Positions 37,131 through 48,589 of a DNA stretch of 64,000 bases are shown here, piece by piece. The stretch covers positions 28,405,146 to 28,469,145 of the forward strand of contig NC_052399.1 of the NCBI RefSeq assembly GCF_009389715.1. Direction: 5' to 3'. Position 1 is the stretch's first letter. Every line of letters starts with the position of its first letter. A program made the translations under genes and the position numbers. Source of the stretch: Phoenix dactylifera. Taxonomy: Eukaryota; Streptophyta; Magnoliopsida; Arecales; Arecaceae. The notes beneath the pieces were generated by a model, which was given only the letters and a program-made list of their open reading frames with translations, was not told the origin of the DNA and searched no databases.

Positions 37131-38530
37131 TATGGTAGGGACGTTTGTTCAGCAGTAAAGCATTTTTTAATGCACAATTCAATGCCTGAAAGTTGGAAAG
37201 CAGCTTATAGCACCTTTGATTCTTACAAGAATCAGATCATGTGCTCTTGAACTGTCCCATTAGCATCCGATCAGTCTTCGTACAGCTTTGTACAAGATAA
37301 TAGCAAAAATTCTAACCAACAATATACAGCCTATTTTGGAAGAATTATTATTCCGATGTAGGGGACTTTTTGTGATGGGCCAAAATATCTCTGATAGCCA
37401 CCAAAGTGGTAGCCCAGTTGGAACGGGGCGTTTGCTTCCAACCAAATGGTTCCAGGTTCGAAACGCGCGGGCGTCGATTAAATTCAGGGACCGGATGCCC
37501 CACGCCTGGACACGGGGTCTGGAAGCGCTATTGGTCGGCTGGTAGCCTGGGTGGTGCCAGGTGTGACGTACTCACACGGAGGGTCGGATCGGGTAACCGA
37601 GCCGGCCCACGGGTGGGGAGGGTATGAGTAAAATAGGTCGGGGTGCCCAACACACAACTCGTCTACCCGCATCGAACATTCTCCTGGCGGGGTAGGGGCC
37701 CAGTGGTCGGGGCTGCTACGCGGGGGTGGGCTTCTCCCTTCGTCCCCCCTTCCCCTTTTTTTTAGCAAAAAAAAAAATCTCTGATAATATTTTGATTGCT
37801 CAGAAGATTATTTACAATCTGATGAGAGCTCCCAAAATAAGGAGTCTTATGGCCTTAAAGATGGACATGGAGAACCTCTATAACTATGTTTGGATGGGAA
37901 TTTCTTTGATACTCTTTAATGCAAATGGGATTCCAAAATGTTTGGATTAGGTGGATGAGATGTTGTATGGAAGAACCGTCATTTGGCTTACTTATTAATG
38001 GCAATCTTATGGAGTTCTTCTAATAGAATATTGGTCTGTGCTAGGATTGCCCATTGTCCCCATATTTATTTATTCTCTGTGCGGATACTTTGTCTAGGTT
38101 GCTGAATTTGAAAGTCAGCCAACAGCTTCTCCATGTATGTCAGCTTGTATCGTCTGCATACCCAATATCTCATTTATTTTTTGTTGATAAGTATCTTCTA
38201 ATTGCTAGAGCAATTTTGACGAATGCAGTTGGGCTAAGAAGGCTAGTTGCGGATTATTGCTTGATGTCAGGGCAATATGTTAATGTTTAGATATCCACTA
38301 CAAAATTAAGATTGATAACCGTATTAAGCATCGAATTAAAGTTACTTGGGAGTGGAAGAATGTGAGAAGGTCTGGAAACACTTGGGGGTTCCCAGTACTG
38401 GAGATATTTTACAGACTAATGCTTATGGATGTATTTATTGGAGATATTTTACAGATTGATGCTTATGGATGTATTTATCCGAAGGCTTTGTAAAGCAGTC
38501 AATCGAACAACAACAACAACAACAACAATA
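37130..38530 (+). mobile_element. Decayed LINE, reverse transcriptase region (plus strand), split by a SINE
   Basis: Wording such as LRTALYKIIAKILTNNIQPI before the SINE, and ISDNILIAQKIIYNLM, then MALKMDMENLYNYVW, after it, follows the order of plant L1-type LINE reverse transcriptases. SPYLFILCADTLSRLL and DYCLMSGQYVNV come next. The catalytic YADD/FADD site has decayed to FFVDKYLL. Several stops and frame changes are present, so the copy is dead. A 40-bp tandem duplication (38401 and 38441) and a (CAA)n tract (about 38506-38527) lie in the likely 3' part. Confidence 0.8.
37397..37776 (+). mobile_element. tRNA-derived SINE inserted in the LINE relic
   Basis: A ~380-bp insertion interrupts the LINE reading and is flanked by the exact 10-bp repeat ATCTCTGATA (37387-37396 and 37777-37786). 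Near its 5' end TGGTAGCCCAGTTGG fits the Pol III A box, and about 40 bp on GGTTCGAAACG fits the B box. The body is GC-rich and it ends in TTTTTTTTAGC plus an A tail. Head, tail and duplication together identify a SINE. It is younger than the LINE it sits in. Confidence 0.88.
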
Positions 38531-38636
38531 CCAAAAAAAAAGGTTTATTGGGCATGCTCTACATCATTACGACTCTCTTACTCTCTTTGAACGTGGTCAG
38601 ACCGGTACAAACTGGGATTAACACCCATCATGCATG

Positions 38637-39312
38637 TTGAAATATTTAGGGAAGAAAAAAAAAGAAAATTATATTTCTGCCCATCAATTATAATATACGG
38701 GAGCAACCTTTATATAGAACTAGAAGGCCTACGAAGTTTGGTAAAACCAACTAAGTTTCGCACAATCAATCAAGATGAAGTTTGGTAAGGCCGACTAAGT
38801 TTGACACAATCAGCCTTTATGAAGACCGACTATGTTTGGCTCAATCAATAGTCTTGCAATAATTCTAACATCCTCCTCAAACTCAAGGTGGTAAAGTGGA
38901 CATCAACTTAAGTTTGAAAATAAGAGATCGAAAAATGCCATGAGAATGAGCTTTGGTGAGGACGTCTGCAGCGAGGACAGATCTCAGAAAAAATGTAATC
39001 AAAGCTCAATGATGCTCGTAAACGAAAGTACCATAGAAAAAGAGAAAGAGACCTCGAACTGAATGATAAAGGAACCGAAGACAGCAAATAAAACTGATGA
39101 TTGAGAATTTAGGTGGCACCATGCAGAGCTGGAGCAGCCTTTATATAAAACTAAAAGGCTGACGAAGTTTAGTAAGATCGACTAAGTTTGGTACAATTAA
39201 TTATAAATCAATTAAGGTGAAGTTCGATAAGACCGACTAAGTTTGACATAATCAGCTTTCATAGAGGCCGACTATGTTTCGCATAATCAATGGTCGTACA
39301 ACAATTCTAACA
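38637..39312 (-). mobile_element. Short LTR element (TRIM-like or internally reduced Copia type)
   Basis: On the minus strand two related terminal repeats, about 39312-39115 and 38872-38637, both begin TGTTAGAATT and share blocks such as GACTATGTTT and AACTTAGTCGG on alternating strands; each has a TATATAAA box. The interior of about 240 bp has no protein and ends in a purine tract GAGTTTGAGGAGGA before the second repeat, as in Copia-type elements. It is old by the divergence of its two ends. A third terminal repeat of the family lies near 43709. Confidence 0.65.
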
Positions 39313-39319
39313 AGGCAGG

Positions 39320-39920
39320 AGCCTATCTCAGTACTACTTGGAATTCATCTATGGAGCCGGTAAAATTTATGCACATTCAAAAATACAAGTCACAGCTTGA
39401 GGTAATTAAAATTTTTTTGAGAGATTAAAAGCAGTTACTGATATGTGATCTAACATGATTGCGAATATAAATGTTCTTTATCCGTGAATAAGCTTTGTTT
39501 AAAGAAAATCAGAAGGACAGTAGATGACAGACTTGCCAAATAGAAAAGGGGAAGTGGAGGTAATAATGGCAGACAAAAGATGGAATTCTTTTTTAATTGA
39601 TCATCACGTTCTGTCCTTTATACAATTATTTGTCCTTGCAAATTGTCTTTTGACAGAGGAAAAAGACAAGATGACAAATACCTGTTAATTTAAAATTTGA
39701 TCCTCGTAGCTTTATCCTGACAACTTTGTTATCTTATTCTGTGAACTTAGCTGCGCATGTACCTAAAGTTCTCTTCAAACAAGCAACGATTTGTCAATAG
39801 ATTTCCAGCTACTTTTCACATGGGTCATTTTTTAATATGAGAACATTTATGTTTTTATTTACCTAAGTTCTGCTGTTATTCTCACACTGTTTCTTGCTGT
39901 GTGTAATCCGAGCATTGAAT
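39320..39920. other. AT-rich gap, no gene seen
   Basis: No coding frame, inverted repeat or tRNA-like feature was recognised. Confidence 0.3.
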
Positions 39921-39929
39921 GATTGCATT

Positions 39930-40568
39930 TGTGAGAGCCCATTTTATTTGGGCCTAGGCCAGCCTGAGTTGGGCGACTTAGCATGTGCCCGGCACAGGAG
40001 AAAAGTCATTTTTCTCTCCAAGTTTGTAGAAGAAAAGAGATCCAAGGCTCGCCGAACTCCGATGAAAACCCTAGGGCTCGATTTATAAAAAGCTCTCTCC
40101 TCTTCTCTTTGTGCATCAACGAACTCCAATCAACCGCCACTAGATTCCATCAAGGTCCTTTTGATGTCCGTCGAGAAGTCTTCACGAGCAACCATAAGTA
40201 CCTTGTCGGTAACGGTCCCTTCTCCAGTCCCAAGGCCGTTGTTTTAGCTGAACTAGCACCAGATAGTCACCGAAATTCATGAATTCAAGCCACCCCTATT
40301 TTGGTTTTTTCCCTCCCCTATTCTGACTTGGTTCTACTTGATTTGTCGTTATTCCGGGCCTAGGCTCATGCTAGAGCTCTAATTAGGTTCTCGGCGACCT
40401 CTATGACTGGAGGCGGAGCCATAGTCGGCTGGTGAGCCGGGCAACTCCATTTTTCTCCCTCTTTTTTGGCCGATCTAGTGTCGGTCCTCCTGTTCCTTTC
40501 TCTGTCATTAGAGTTCATGTGGTCATGCCATGTAGCCGACCTGATAATGATGGATCTAGGGTATAACA
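39930..40568 (+). repeat. Candidate solo LTR
   Basis: A 639-bp, relatively GC-rich segment starts TGTGAGAGCCCA and ends GTATAACA. Flanking 5-mers are GCATT and GCTTT, one mismatch from a target duplication. A TATA-like ATTTATAAAAAGC lies near 40080, about 150 bp in, with a pyrimidine-rich leader after it, as expected for an LTR promoter. It is probably of Gypsy type, but no coding part is left to prove it. A fragment of a host promoter is the alternative. Confidence 0.45.
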
Positions 40569-40579
40569 GCTTTCAAGTC

Positions 40580-42120
40580 AAGTTAAAATGATTTATAATT
40601 AATTATTTCTCAATCAAAATATTTCAATAATTTAAGCGTTCCTCATTTGAATCTTGTATATATATATTCCTTTAGAAAACGTTTATATTGGAAACCCTTG
40701 ATGGGCTCCATGAACAGCTCCAATCTTCCCTTATGAAATCGTGATACTCATCATCCATACATTTACTAAGGAACATAGCTCTAGAGTGCAAGCAGCAAGA
40801 GAGACCTACGTCTATTAATTCATGTGTGTGATGGGGCCTCTCAAACTGGTGACGTTAGCAGGTTTCGTCCAATCCATCAGAAGCAAACTAGGCCTCACGG
40901 GTCGATCTCATGAAGGAGAGAAATCCAAAATTCTGTTTTGGATGATCTAAGTGTATTACCTCAAAGAAAGCCCTTGACAATTTGAATTCTCTTAGTCGGC
41001 CACCTTATAGATAGATATCTCTGAGAACAGGATTTAGCGAGGTTATTATGACACGTAACAGATGACAGGTGAGCCTTACATGAGCATCTTGTCTTACATG
41101 AAGCAAGGCTTCATTATTTGTCATTTATTGGTGGAGGTCTAGCCTGTTGCGTTTATATCTATTCGGTGAAAGTTTGTTGATGTGACTTTCAGTAAGGTTG
41201 TGATCATTAAATTAGATATTTGGCTTCATTATTTGGTAGAACAATTCAGACCAAACTTGTTTATTCTATTCCTAATTAACGTTCCACCTTCCAAAAGACG
41301 TAGTAGCCAGGCTTTAGTTCAACACGTTTGAACAAGTGTTACCCTTCCAAAAGATCACCAACAGTACAACTCAGCCATGCTTACATCTTGGCATGCATCA
41401 TGCATGATAATTAAGCACCTGTCATGAATATGTCATGAATGAATGTGACCCATATACAAATATTTTTATAGTAATACTTAAAAAATATATATTATTATAG
41501 TAAATATTCTCTGTAATATTTACTATATAAATCCTATATTATCATGGTGCAGAAGGTTAAAAGAGCTTACACGTTGCGCTTGATGCGTGTGCATGTGTGT
41601 ATGTATATATATAACATGTTTCTTTTGGCTTTTACGCACGGCAGTTGCATCATGGGAGGAAGACGAGATGAATTTAATATCCAGCAACACGAGACTGGAT
41701 CATAAAGAGGGAATTTTGTATTCTATGTTATCATATGTTTCTATACACTTTTACGCTTGGCAGTTCGTATCGTATCTTAGCAGCAAATTTTAATTCATCC
41801 AAGGAGGAAGAAGACATATGAATTTAATATATTACACTGGGAGACCAGACCATCTATTTCACAATATTGTTGCTGTTGAATTTTCCTCCGAATCTTTCAG
41901 CAATTGATTAGTGAAATGTCACTGTTGTGTAATTATATAAATACGAGCAAGCTGATCAAAAAAAAGTACAGGGAAAGTTACCAATCTCCTTATCATTATC
42001 AATGGAGATTTCTATGTGGCTTGTTGTCTCAATCTGAACAATTCAGAGGGCGATGCTTTTACTCGGAATCCATATATATACCTTGTTATTTTTGTGGGGT
42101 AGTTATTAACTTCTGTTGAC
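40580..42120. other. AT-rich gap with a diverged local duplication
   Basis: No gene was recognised. Segments at about 41625-41720 and 41750-41850 share TTTTACGC, GGCAGTT, GGAGGAAGA and ATGAATTTAATAT in the same order, so they look like a diverged tandem duplication. Confidence 0.4.
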
Positions 42121-42129
42121 TGGTTTTGT

Positions 42130-42420
42130 AATATCCGGTCCACAGGCAAAAGATGGTTTTAAGTTTCAATCCTGAAGATCCTGACATTCTCGTTAGACTA
42201 AAGGTTCAAATTTATTGAAATCTAATCATAAGCACCACGATCGGCTCGTGGTCAGCCGCAATAGATTCGTGCTGCAGTGTCCTCTAGTTTATATAGATTA
42301 TGGATCGGATCTGCTCTGATGTCATTTTGTAACAACTTAGGATCTCACCCAAAAAAACTAGCCGGAAGGTATTATTTAGATTTTTGATTCTGTATAAATA
42401 TTCAAAATCGATTCAGTGAA
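42130..42420 (-). mobile_element. TRIM-like element, copy 3 (partial)
   Basis: On the minus strand a terminal repeat ends at about 42335, followed directly by a tRNA-Met-like primer site (ACATCAGAGCAGATCC), and then by an interior that matches the interior of the copy at 29000-29399, including GGTGCTTATGATTAGATTT. The second terminal repeat was not found. It is old by its divergence. Confidence 0.6.
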
Positions 42421-42429
42421 TAATTGATG

Positions 42430-43075
42430 CGAGAATAAATACATGCTTATATCTCAATGGAATAAGATTTAGGGATATGATTAGGATTTGAAAATTCGAT
42501 ACGTGGCTTAGGGACCGCGTGGGCCAGGAATTGAAGTCCCGGTCAACGGCGTTGTTTGCTTATAGCGCGGTCCACCGGGGGACCGCTCAATTCATATTTA
42601 TTTAGTAACGCATCTTTCCTAGTGTTCTGAAGTGGTCCGGACACCGCCAGCTGGGGTTTCTTGGCATTGCCTCTGCCTACCGCACCAATATAATTGTTCC
42701 ATGTGGATGAGGTATAAGAGCAAATGCAATTAACCTAGTGAAATTAGGCAACTTTGTGTTTATCTTTAGTACTTTCTTGACCACTTGACTTTCACCATTA
42801 GGCCTCATTTCTGTGGTACATGGCTTTTCCAAGAAAATGTCAATTGTGACAGATGAATGAAAGCCATCAAGAAGTACCTATCTTTTTGCTCCACAAAATT
42901 TAGCATCCATCACCAACCATACCTTGGTTTTCCCACCCCCTTGTGTCCTTTTTATTATTATTATTATTATTTATTTATACAACGGTTGCTCACACAGAGA
43001 GGGTGTGGTGCAAGGGTAATGGAGCAACTATATAACATGTCTAGAGAACCTCTCCTGAGTGTTGAACAGTGAAGA
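42430..43075. other. Gap, no gene recognised
   Basis: Mixed-composition DNA with an ATT-repeat tract around 42953-42972. No coding frame or element ends were recognised. Confidence 0.3.
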
Positions 43076-43079
43076 AGAC

Positions 43080-43617
43080 TGTCACGCCCCCACCTCTGCG
43101 AGGCACGTGAGGCACCTAGTGCCCACGTGGGGGCCACATGAGGGGAGAACACGGGGCTCCCCTGCCAGATATTATCCGGTTACGGGGCTTCACGCAAGCG
43201 TCCTTCATCCCTCCACGGTTTTGTTTTCCATCCAAAACGCGTCTGCAGGATTAGGAGACACCCACCTCATATGTGCATCAGTGCATGCTCTGGAACGAGT
43301 CTTTCCGATGTGGAACTATTGGGCCTCACACCCTTCCCACCATCGGACAAGAGTCGTCCTCGGCTCTGATACCAAATGTCACACCCCCGCCTCTGCGAGG
43401 CACGTGAGGCACCTAGTGCCCACGTGGGGGCCACATGAGGGGGGAACACGGAGCTCCCCTGTCAGATATTGTCCGGTTCTGGGGCTTCACACAAGCGTCC
43501 TTCATCCCTCCTCGGTTTTGTTTTCCATCCAAAACGCGTCTGCAGGATTATGAGACACCCACCTCATATGTGCATGCTCTGAAACGAGTCTTTCCGATGT
43601 GGAACTATTGGGCCTCA
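43080..43617 (-). mobile_element. Compact TRIM retroelement (LTR-PBS-PPT-LTR)
   Basis: Two GC-rich direct repeats, 43377-43617 (241 bp, the 5' LTR on the minus strand) and 43080-43328 (249 bp, the 3' LTR), begin TGAGGCCCAATAG and end GTGACA on the minus strand. They differ by an 8-bp indel and scattered substitutions. The 48-bp interior holds a primer site TTTGGTATCAGAGCC directly after the 5' LTR and a purine tract GATGGTGGGAAGGG directly before the 3' LTR. Nothing else is between them, so it is a minimal TRIM with no coding capacity. No matching target duplication was seen. It is moderately old. Confidence 0.85.
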
Positions 43618-43708
43618 GTCCTCACAAAGACGACGCAGTCCACAGCTCTGTTCACCTCTCAGAACATCTGCACGGTCTGAAAAAAACTGCAGCCTCTCAC
43701 CATCCTGC

Positions 43709-43860
43709 ATGTTAGAATCATTATAAGATCATTGATTGATTGATTGTGCCAAACTTAGTCGGTCTTATCAAACTTCATCAGCCTCATAGTACTATATGGA
43801 CTGCTTCTGTACATTGTAATAAACAACATAAATACAATTTTTTTTCTTTTAGAAATATAC
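43709..43860 (+). repeat. Solo terminal repeat related to the 38637-39312 element
   Basis: The segment begins TGTTAGAATCATTATAAG and carries TGTGCCAAACTTAGTCGG, then CTTATCAAACTTCATC, matching the terminal repeats near 38640-39310 in the opposite orientation. The right end is approximate. It sits about 200 bp upstream of the CCX gene and may overlap its promoter. Confidence 0.6.
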
Positions 43861-44053
43861 TGCCCCTCGCCCATCTTTGTTCCAAATCTATTTGATAAGG
43901 CTGAGTCCGAAGATGGTATCCGCCCCTAACACCTTTTTGTCCTTCAAAGCCCAACTTTGCTGTGGTCTACTGTGACCCATCTTTTACCAGTTTCTCACCA
44001 ACCAACACTTATCGCAGTGAATTCTTAAGCTGATCGGCGCCCAAGAGTAGTAT

Positions 44054-45916
44054 ATGCCATGCTCGGTCTCCACAATGATAAGAACTCTTCAATTCCTCAT
44101 AACGATAAGACTCCAACCTTCCACTCCTGATCCTTCTTCCATGGCAAACAGAGCCTCTTCTGCATCACAAGCTAAGGTATTCCATGTCTTCCTCGCCTCA
44201 TCGTTTCTGCTGCTGTTTTTCTTTTATCTTTCAACTCAGATCCACCCTTCATATCCTCGAGCCATCGTTAGAGGAAACTCGATTCGATCTCCTGAAGATT
44301 TCGACGACGGATGCAATGGCCTCCACAGATATGAAAGCTCCGAGGCAAAGTGCAGCTACTTGACATCCACGGCCCGATGCGATCCCCAAGGATACATCAA
44401 TTACCTCCACTTGTTCTACTGCGCTTGTGGCAACTATCCAGCTCTCGGTTGCATCTTGCTGCTCCTGTGGCTTCTCTTGCTATTCTACCTTCTGGGCAAC
44501 ACAGCAGCCCGTTATTTCTGCTCAAATTTAGAGGGCTTAACAAGGCTGCTGAAGCTACCCCCCACCATTGCTGGAGTTACTCTTCTTTCCTTGGGGAATG
44601 GTGCCCCTGACATTTTCTCTAGCATCGTCTCCTTCAAGGATCCTGACACCAATGTTGTTGGCCTGAACAGCATCTTGGGTGCTGCTCTCTTCGTGTCATG
44701 CGTGGTTGTAGGAACCATAAGCATCTGCGTCGGCCCTCGCGAGATCGTCGTCGACAAGTTGAGCTTCATTAGAGACCTGGGCTTCCTCCTCTTCGTTCTT
44801 TTGGTTTTGCTGATGATCAATATTATAGGCAACATCAACGTGCTCTGCGCTTTGGCCTTCACTTCACTCTATGTGGTTTATGTGCTCCTCGTTTCTATTG
44901 GACATCTCTTTTGGAAGGAGGATGAAGAGGAGGATCTAATTGATGTCTGCGCTCCATTGCGCAGCGGCAAAACCTTTTCATTCCAAGCAGCAGAGCATGG
45001 TGACTTGGGGGCTCCTCTGTTAAGTAGCATCGCAGAAATGGATGAATCGATCTTGACAGCGGAAGAAGGCCGACGGGCTAATGAACCAAAGGCTGCCAAG
45101 ATCTGCTTCAGGATCAACTCATCAACTTCTTCTTGGTTTGGCAGATTTCTGTACCTTTTAGAGCTGCCTCTTTATCTTCCTAGGAGATTGACAATTCCAG
45201 ATGTTTCCCATGAAAGATGGTCTAAGCCATATGCAGTTGCTTCAGCAACATTTGCACCAGTTCTTTTGGCAGTCGTCTGGGATTCCAAGAGGGAAGGAAA
45301 GGCTGCAGAGGAAAGAATGGTGATCTATCTCTTTGGTGGATTGATAGGGATGGCTTGTGGGATTGCTGCATCTTTGAAAACTAAGAAGGATGGACCTCCA
45401 ACAAAATTTCTCTGTCCATGGCTTGCAGGTGGCTTCCTTATGGGTGTTGTTTGGATCTATATTATTGCTGAAGAGCTGGTTTCTCTCCTAGTCTCCATTG
45501 GGACTGTATTAGAGATAAGCCCTTCACTTCTAGGACTCACTGTCCTAGCCTGGGGTAATTCTTTGGGGGACTTTGTCGCCAACGTGTTTGTGGCACTGCA
45601 AGCAAAGCCAGGTGGGGCCCAGGTGGCGATATCTGGATCCTATGGTGGGCCCATCTTCAACATCCTAGTGGGCCTGGGCCTCCCCCTTATCTTCTCCTCA
45701 TGGGCTGCCTACCCTTCTCCCTTGGTCATCCCAAAGGACCCCACCATGTTTCAGACAATGGGGTTTCTGATTGGTGGCCTGTTGTGGGCCCTGCTGATGT
45801 TGCCTTGGAGAGGCATGAAGCTTGACAGGGTCTTTGGCTGTGGGCTCCTAACCATTTATCTTTGTTTTATGTCTCTGAGAATTGTAGAGTCACTTGGGTT
45901 GCTTCAGCTTCAATAA
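44054..45916 (+). CDS. CCX: Cation/calcium exchanger (CCX family), intronless
   Basis: This is a 620-residue membrane protein in a single exon. CCX proteins belong to the Ca2+/cation antiporter superfamily, related to NCKX exchangers, and move cations such as K+, Na+ or Ca2+ across endomembranes or the plasma membrane. An N-terminal hydrophobic segment (about residues 43-60) is followed by a Cys-containing luminal loop. The first alpha repeat has GNGAPD at 181-186 and the second has GNSLGD at 501-506, the ion-binding signatures. Multiple membrane segments flank each, with a hydrophilic acidic loop (about 286-395) between. Length fits the family. The first ATG (44054) is used here; an in-frame ATG at residue 30 (MANRASSAS) also gives a plausible start. 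Lack of introns is usual for plant CCX genes. The exact CCX number is not certain. Confidence 0.95.
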   Translation: MPCSVSTMIRTLQFLITIRLQPSTPDPSSMANRASSASQAKVFHVFLASSFLLLFFFYLSTQIHPSYPRAIVRGNSIRSPEDFDDGCNGLHRYESSEAKCSYLTSTARCDPQGYINYLHLFYCACGNYPALGCILLLLWLLLLFYLLGNTAARYFCSNLEGLTRLLKLPPTIAGVTLLSLGNGAPDIFSSIVSFKDPDTNVVGLNSILGAALFVSCVVVGTISICVGPREIVVDKLSFIRDLGFLLFVLLVLLMINIIGNINVLCALAFTSLYVVYVLLVSIGHLFWKEDEEEDLIDVCAPLRSGKTFSFQAAEHGDLGAPLLSSIAEMDESILTAEEGRRANEPKAAKICFRINSSTSSWFGRFLYLLELPLYLPRRLTIPDVSHERWSKPYAVASATFAPVLLAVVWDSKREGKAAEERMVIYLFGGLIGMACGIAASLKTKKDGPPTKFLCPWLAGGFLMGVVWIYIIAEELVSLLVSIGTVLEISPSLLGLTVLAWGNSLGDFVANVFVALQAKPGGAQVAISGSYGGPIFNILVGLGLPLIFSSWAAYPSPLVIPKDPTMFQTMGFLIGGLLWALLMLPWRGMKLDRVFGCGLLTIYLCFMSLRIVESLGLLQLQ

Positions 45917-45924
45917 CAATGGAG

Positions 45925-47900
45925 AAATTTAGTCCAATTGGTGCAATAGATTGTGGGCATTTTATTTTTGTTTTGCAAGTATATCCAAATTTTTAGGGGG
46001 GAATTAGTGTTATTTATTTTTTATTTAAATATTAGGTCCAGATCCACTTGCTTTTGACATGGAATAGAAGGTTCATGCCACTAAGAAACTCGAAGTTTAC
46101 AGTTATATAGCAACTTACATAATCAAGGCTAAGGTTGAAACTTTGGGAGAAATTATACTCTGCAACGTATGCACCATGCCAATCATTTAGTCTCCTTCCT
46201 ATGGGCCCTATTCATCATGCTCTCGAGGAAGGAGACGAGCTGATTAGCATGGTGCATGGCCACATTGATACATGCAGTGTAGGATATAATTTGCCAAATT
46301 TGGACTCAGTTTATATATTTCTGCATGACAGTACCTAACTTGGATTGTCCTTAGGTTCCAAAATGCCAATTCAATTTCACAACTAATAGCTTGGCAACAT
46401 TAGAGCACATTTTTAGAGGGGCTTCTAAGTCAAACCAGCATTCAGACTCTATTACAATCAACATGCTATATTTTATTCTTTGGTGACCAAAATTGGGGTT
46501 TGGATTTAACCTCTGTCAAAATAGAAACCCATATAATAATTGTATCTCACCGGCACTTGGAAAACAAAATTATATACAATATAAAACTAGAACCATAGGC
46601 TCTCCTTTTTGTCTCTAGTATAAGCAATACCACTCTTCTCCTTGTCAATTATTTTGAAAAACTAAGAAGATCTCGAAATCAAAAAGGCAATTTCCCCCAA
46701 AGTTTCTTCAAAGCGAGAGAAAATTATGTTGGTCTATTACCTTGATTTTAGTAAGAGTGATCTTCCAATGTTCTTCGAGTCCTTGATTATAAGGGAGAGC
46801 GAGGAAGGTGGAGGATCCACCTACACTGAATAACTCAGGCTTTGGGGATGCAGTAGCTAACCAAACCCAGAAACTTTAATTGTTAAATAAAAAATTATGG
46901 CCACTGAAGCAAACCCTAATTCACATTTTCCATTCTGTTCTTAAGCACTAACAAATAGCATTGGTACATGTAATCCAATTGTAATTCTAGAAGAATCAGT
47001 TTCAATCAATAACTTTTCTTTTTCTCCTCTTTTTGCCAACTAGATTTACTCATAGAATAAGGCAGGCCGAGCTTGAGTTGCCCAAAGGATAACACAGCTT
47101 TCAGCTTTCATATGCTAGAGCACGATGTAGCCCAGCCTTCAGGTTTACCTTCTAGATAATTTTTTTTTTTGTTTTCTTTCTAAAAAATACTAAAAATAAT
47201 TTAAAATATCTTAAAATACTAACTATAAATAATTAAAATTGCTAATAATCTACAACATGTCTATTATTCGATTAATTTCATATATCAACAATACTTGTCA
47301 AACAAGCCAACAACCACATCATTTATAAATAAATAACATAAGAAAATATAATAATCATGCTAGGCTAAGCTTAGGCTGAGGCTTAATCTCCAAGCCTGAG
47401 CCTAGCCTGTTTATTAAACAGGCTTATTTTTCAGGCTCAACCCGGTTCGGTGGGTCTAAATCTTCGATCCAAGCTCGTTCGAAATACTTCGAGCTCGAGC
47501 AGGCCATGTAGGTCGTCCAGCTCGTGAATAGATCTACTGCCGACCGAACTCTTTTCATAATCAAGCTAGCATGCTATCTTGACTGAATATGATTAAGCCA
47601 ACCCAACCCAATGCAACCTGAAGTTTGGTTTAAATCCATTCGGCATCTGTTTGTTTTGGCAATAAGTGATATGGCTAATTATAGATTGAATTATTGTTGG
47701 ATATTTTGTCTATAAAGTTGGGTTTTAGTTGTTAGTTCGTTAGTATTTGCGCTTACTCTAGTGGTCATACCCTTTTCTTATTTGACAAAAGAAACAAAAC
47801 TTTTCTTAGCAACTAAAGATTTTGAATTTGATTCTTGAATGGTAGTACATCAGTAAAAATCTGAACATGGATAATTATAGTGTAATCGGTTTTTCCTACT
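45925..47900. other. Gap downstream of CCX with a decayed repeat block
   Basis: The first few hundred bases probably hold the CCX 3' UTR. No gene was recognised. At about 47340-47530 a block rich in GGCTTAGGCTGAGCC-like and GCTCGAGC words resembles the decayed repeat near 13930-14140. Confidence 0.4.
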
Positions 47901-47928
47901 ATTGATGGTAATTGCCTTCTGTGCAGCT

Positions 47929-48115
47929 GGATATGAGTTTAAAAAAATTGGAGTGGGACTTAAAGGAAATAAGTGGGCTCCAAAAACATCAATGCCGACA
48001 CCTTACACATTTTGATTTGCGTGGATTTAAGGGCAGAAAGACTGAGGTAGAGTTTGTGAAGTACCTTGTTGAGAATTCCACCCGTCTGGAAAGATTGGCT
48101 TGTTCCCATGAATGA
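47929..48115 (+). pseudogene. Isolated FBD-domain exon of an F-box gene
   Basis: After a good acceptor TTCTGTGCAG an open frame reads LDMSLKKLEWDLKEISG, then HLTHFDLRGFKGRKTEVEFV and KYLVENSTRLERL before a stop at 48113-48115. This is the FBD domain that ends many plant F-box/LRR proteins, which select targets for SCF ubiquitin ligases. No F-box or LRR exon was found upstream within about 2 kb, so this is most likely an orphan last exon. It lies tail to tail with the PPR gene to the right. Confidence 0.55.
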
Positions 48116-48589
48116 CAATAGAAGAAAAGGTGTGAATGTGTGACCTGATGTTGAAAAACCATCCAAATTTTGAAGTAAAAATAAAATACTTTTTATTTTT
48201 ACGAGCACTCTTGGAAGTCATAAACAATTTTTTTTTTCTATTCATTGGTATTGTTGCCATGATCTTCATTGTGTCTGTGTATGAAAAACATTACCCTGTG
48301 GTTTCAAGTGTTGCTATGATTGTAATGAAAATGAATTGATAATAACCAAGATGGTTCATGTCACGCCTTAAATCCACCACTCAAGCTAGGCAAGTGATAG
48401 AGCCACACTTTCTATATGGTATTAATTCTAGAGAATATGTAAGGCCTAAATACTTGTACAAAAATCTCACAATATCGAGAAAAGGTTGGTCGAAGCCCGC
48501 CTTCGGCAAGGCCTCAAAATTCATGTCTCCAAAATGCTGGGGATGATTCATCTAATATAATAGAGATGGCATTTCACAAAAAAGTCCCC

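Noticed and set aside
37484-37768. 94-codon minus-strand Pro/Ser-rich frame
   Set aside because: Lies inside the SINE body, which is non-coding Pol III-type sequence.
43059-43553. 164-codon plus-strand frame across the compact TRIM
   Set aside because: The protein repeats because the LTRs repeat; the frame runs antisense to the element and has no known match.
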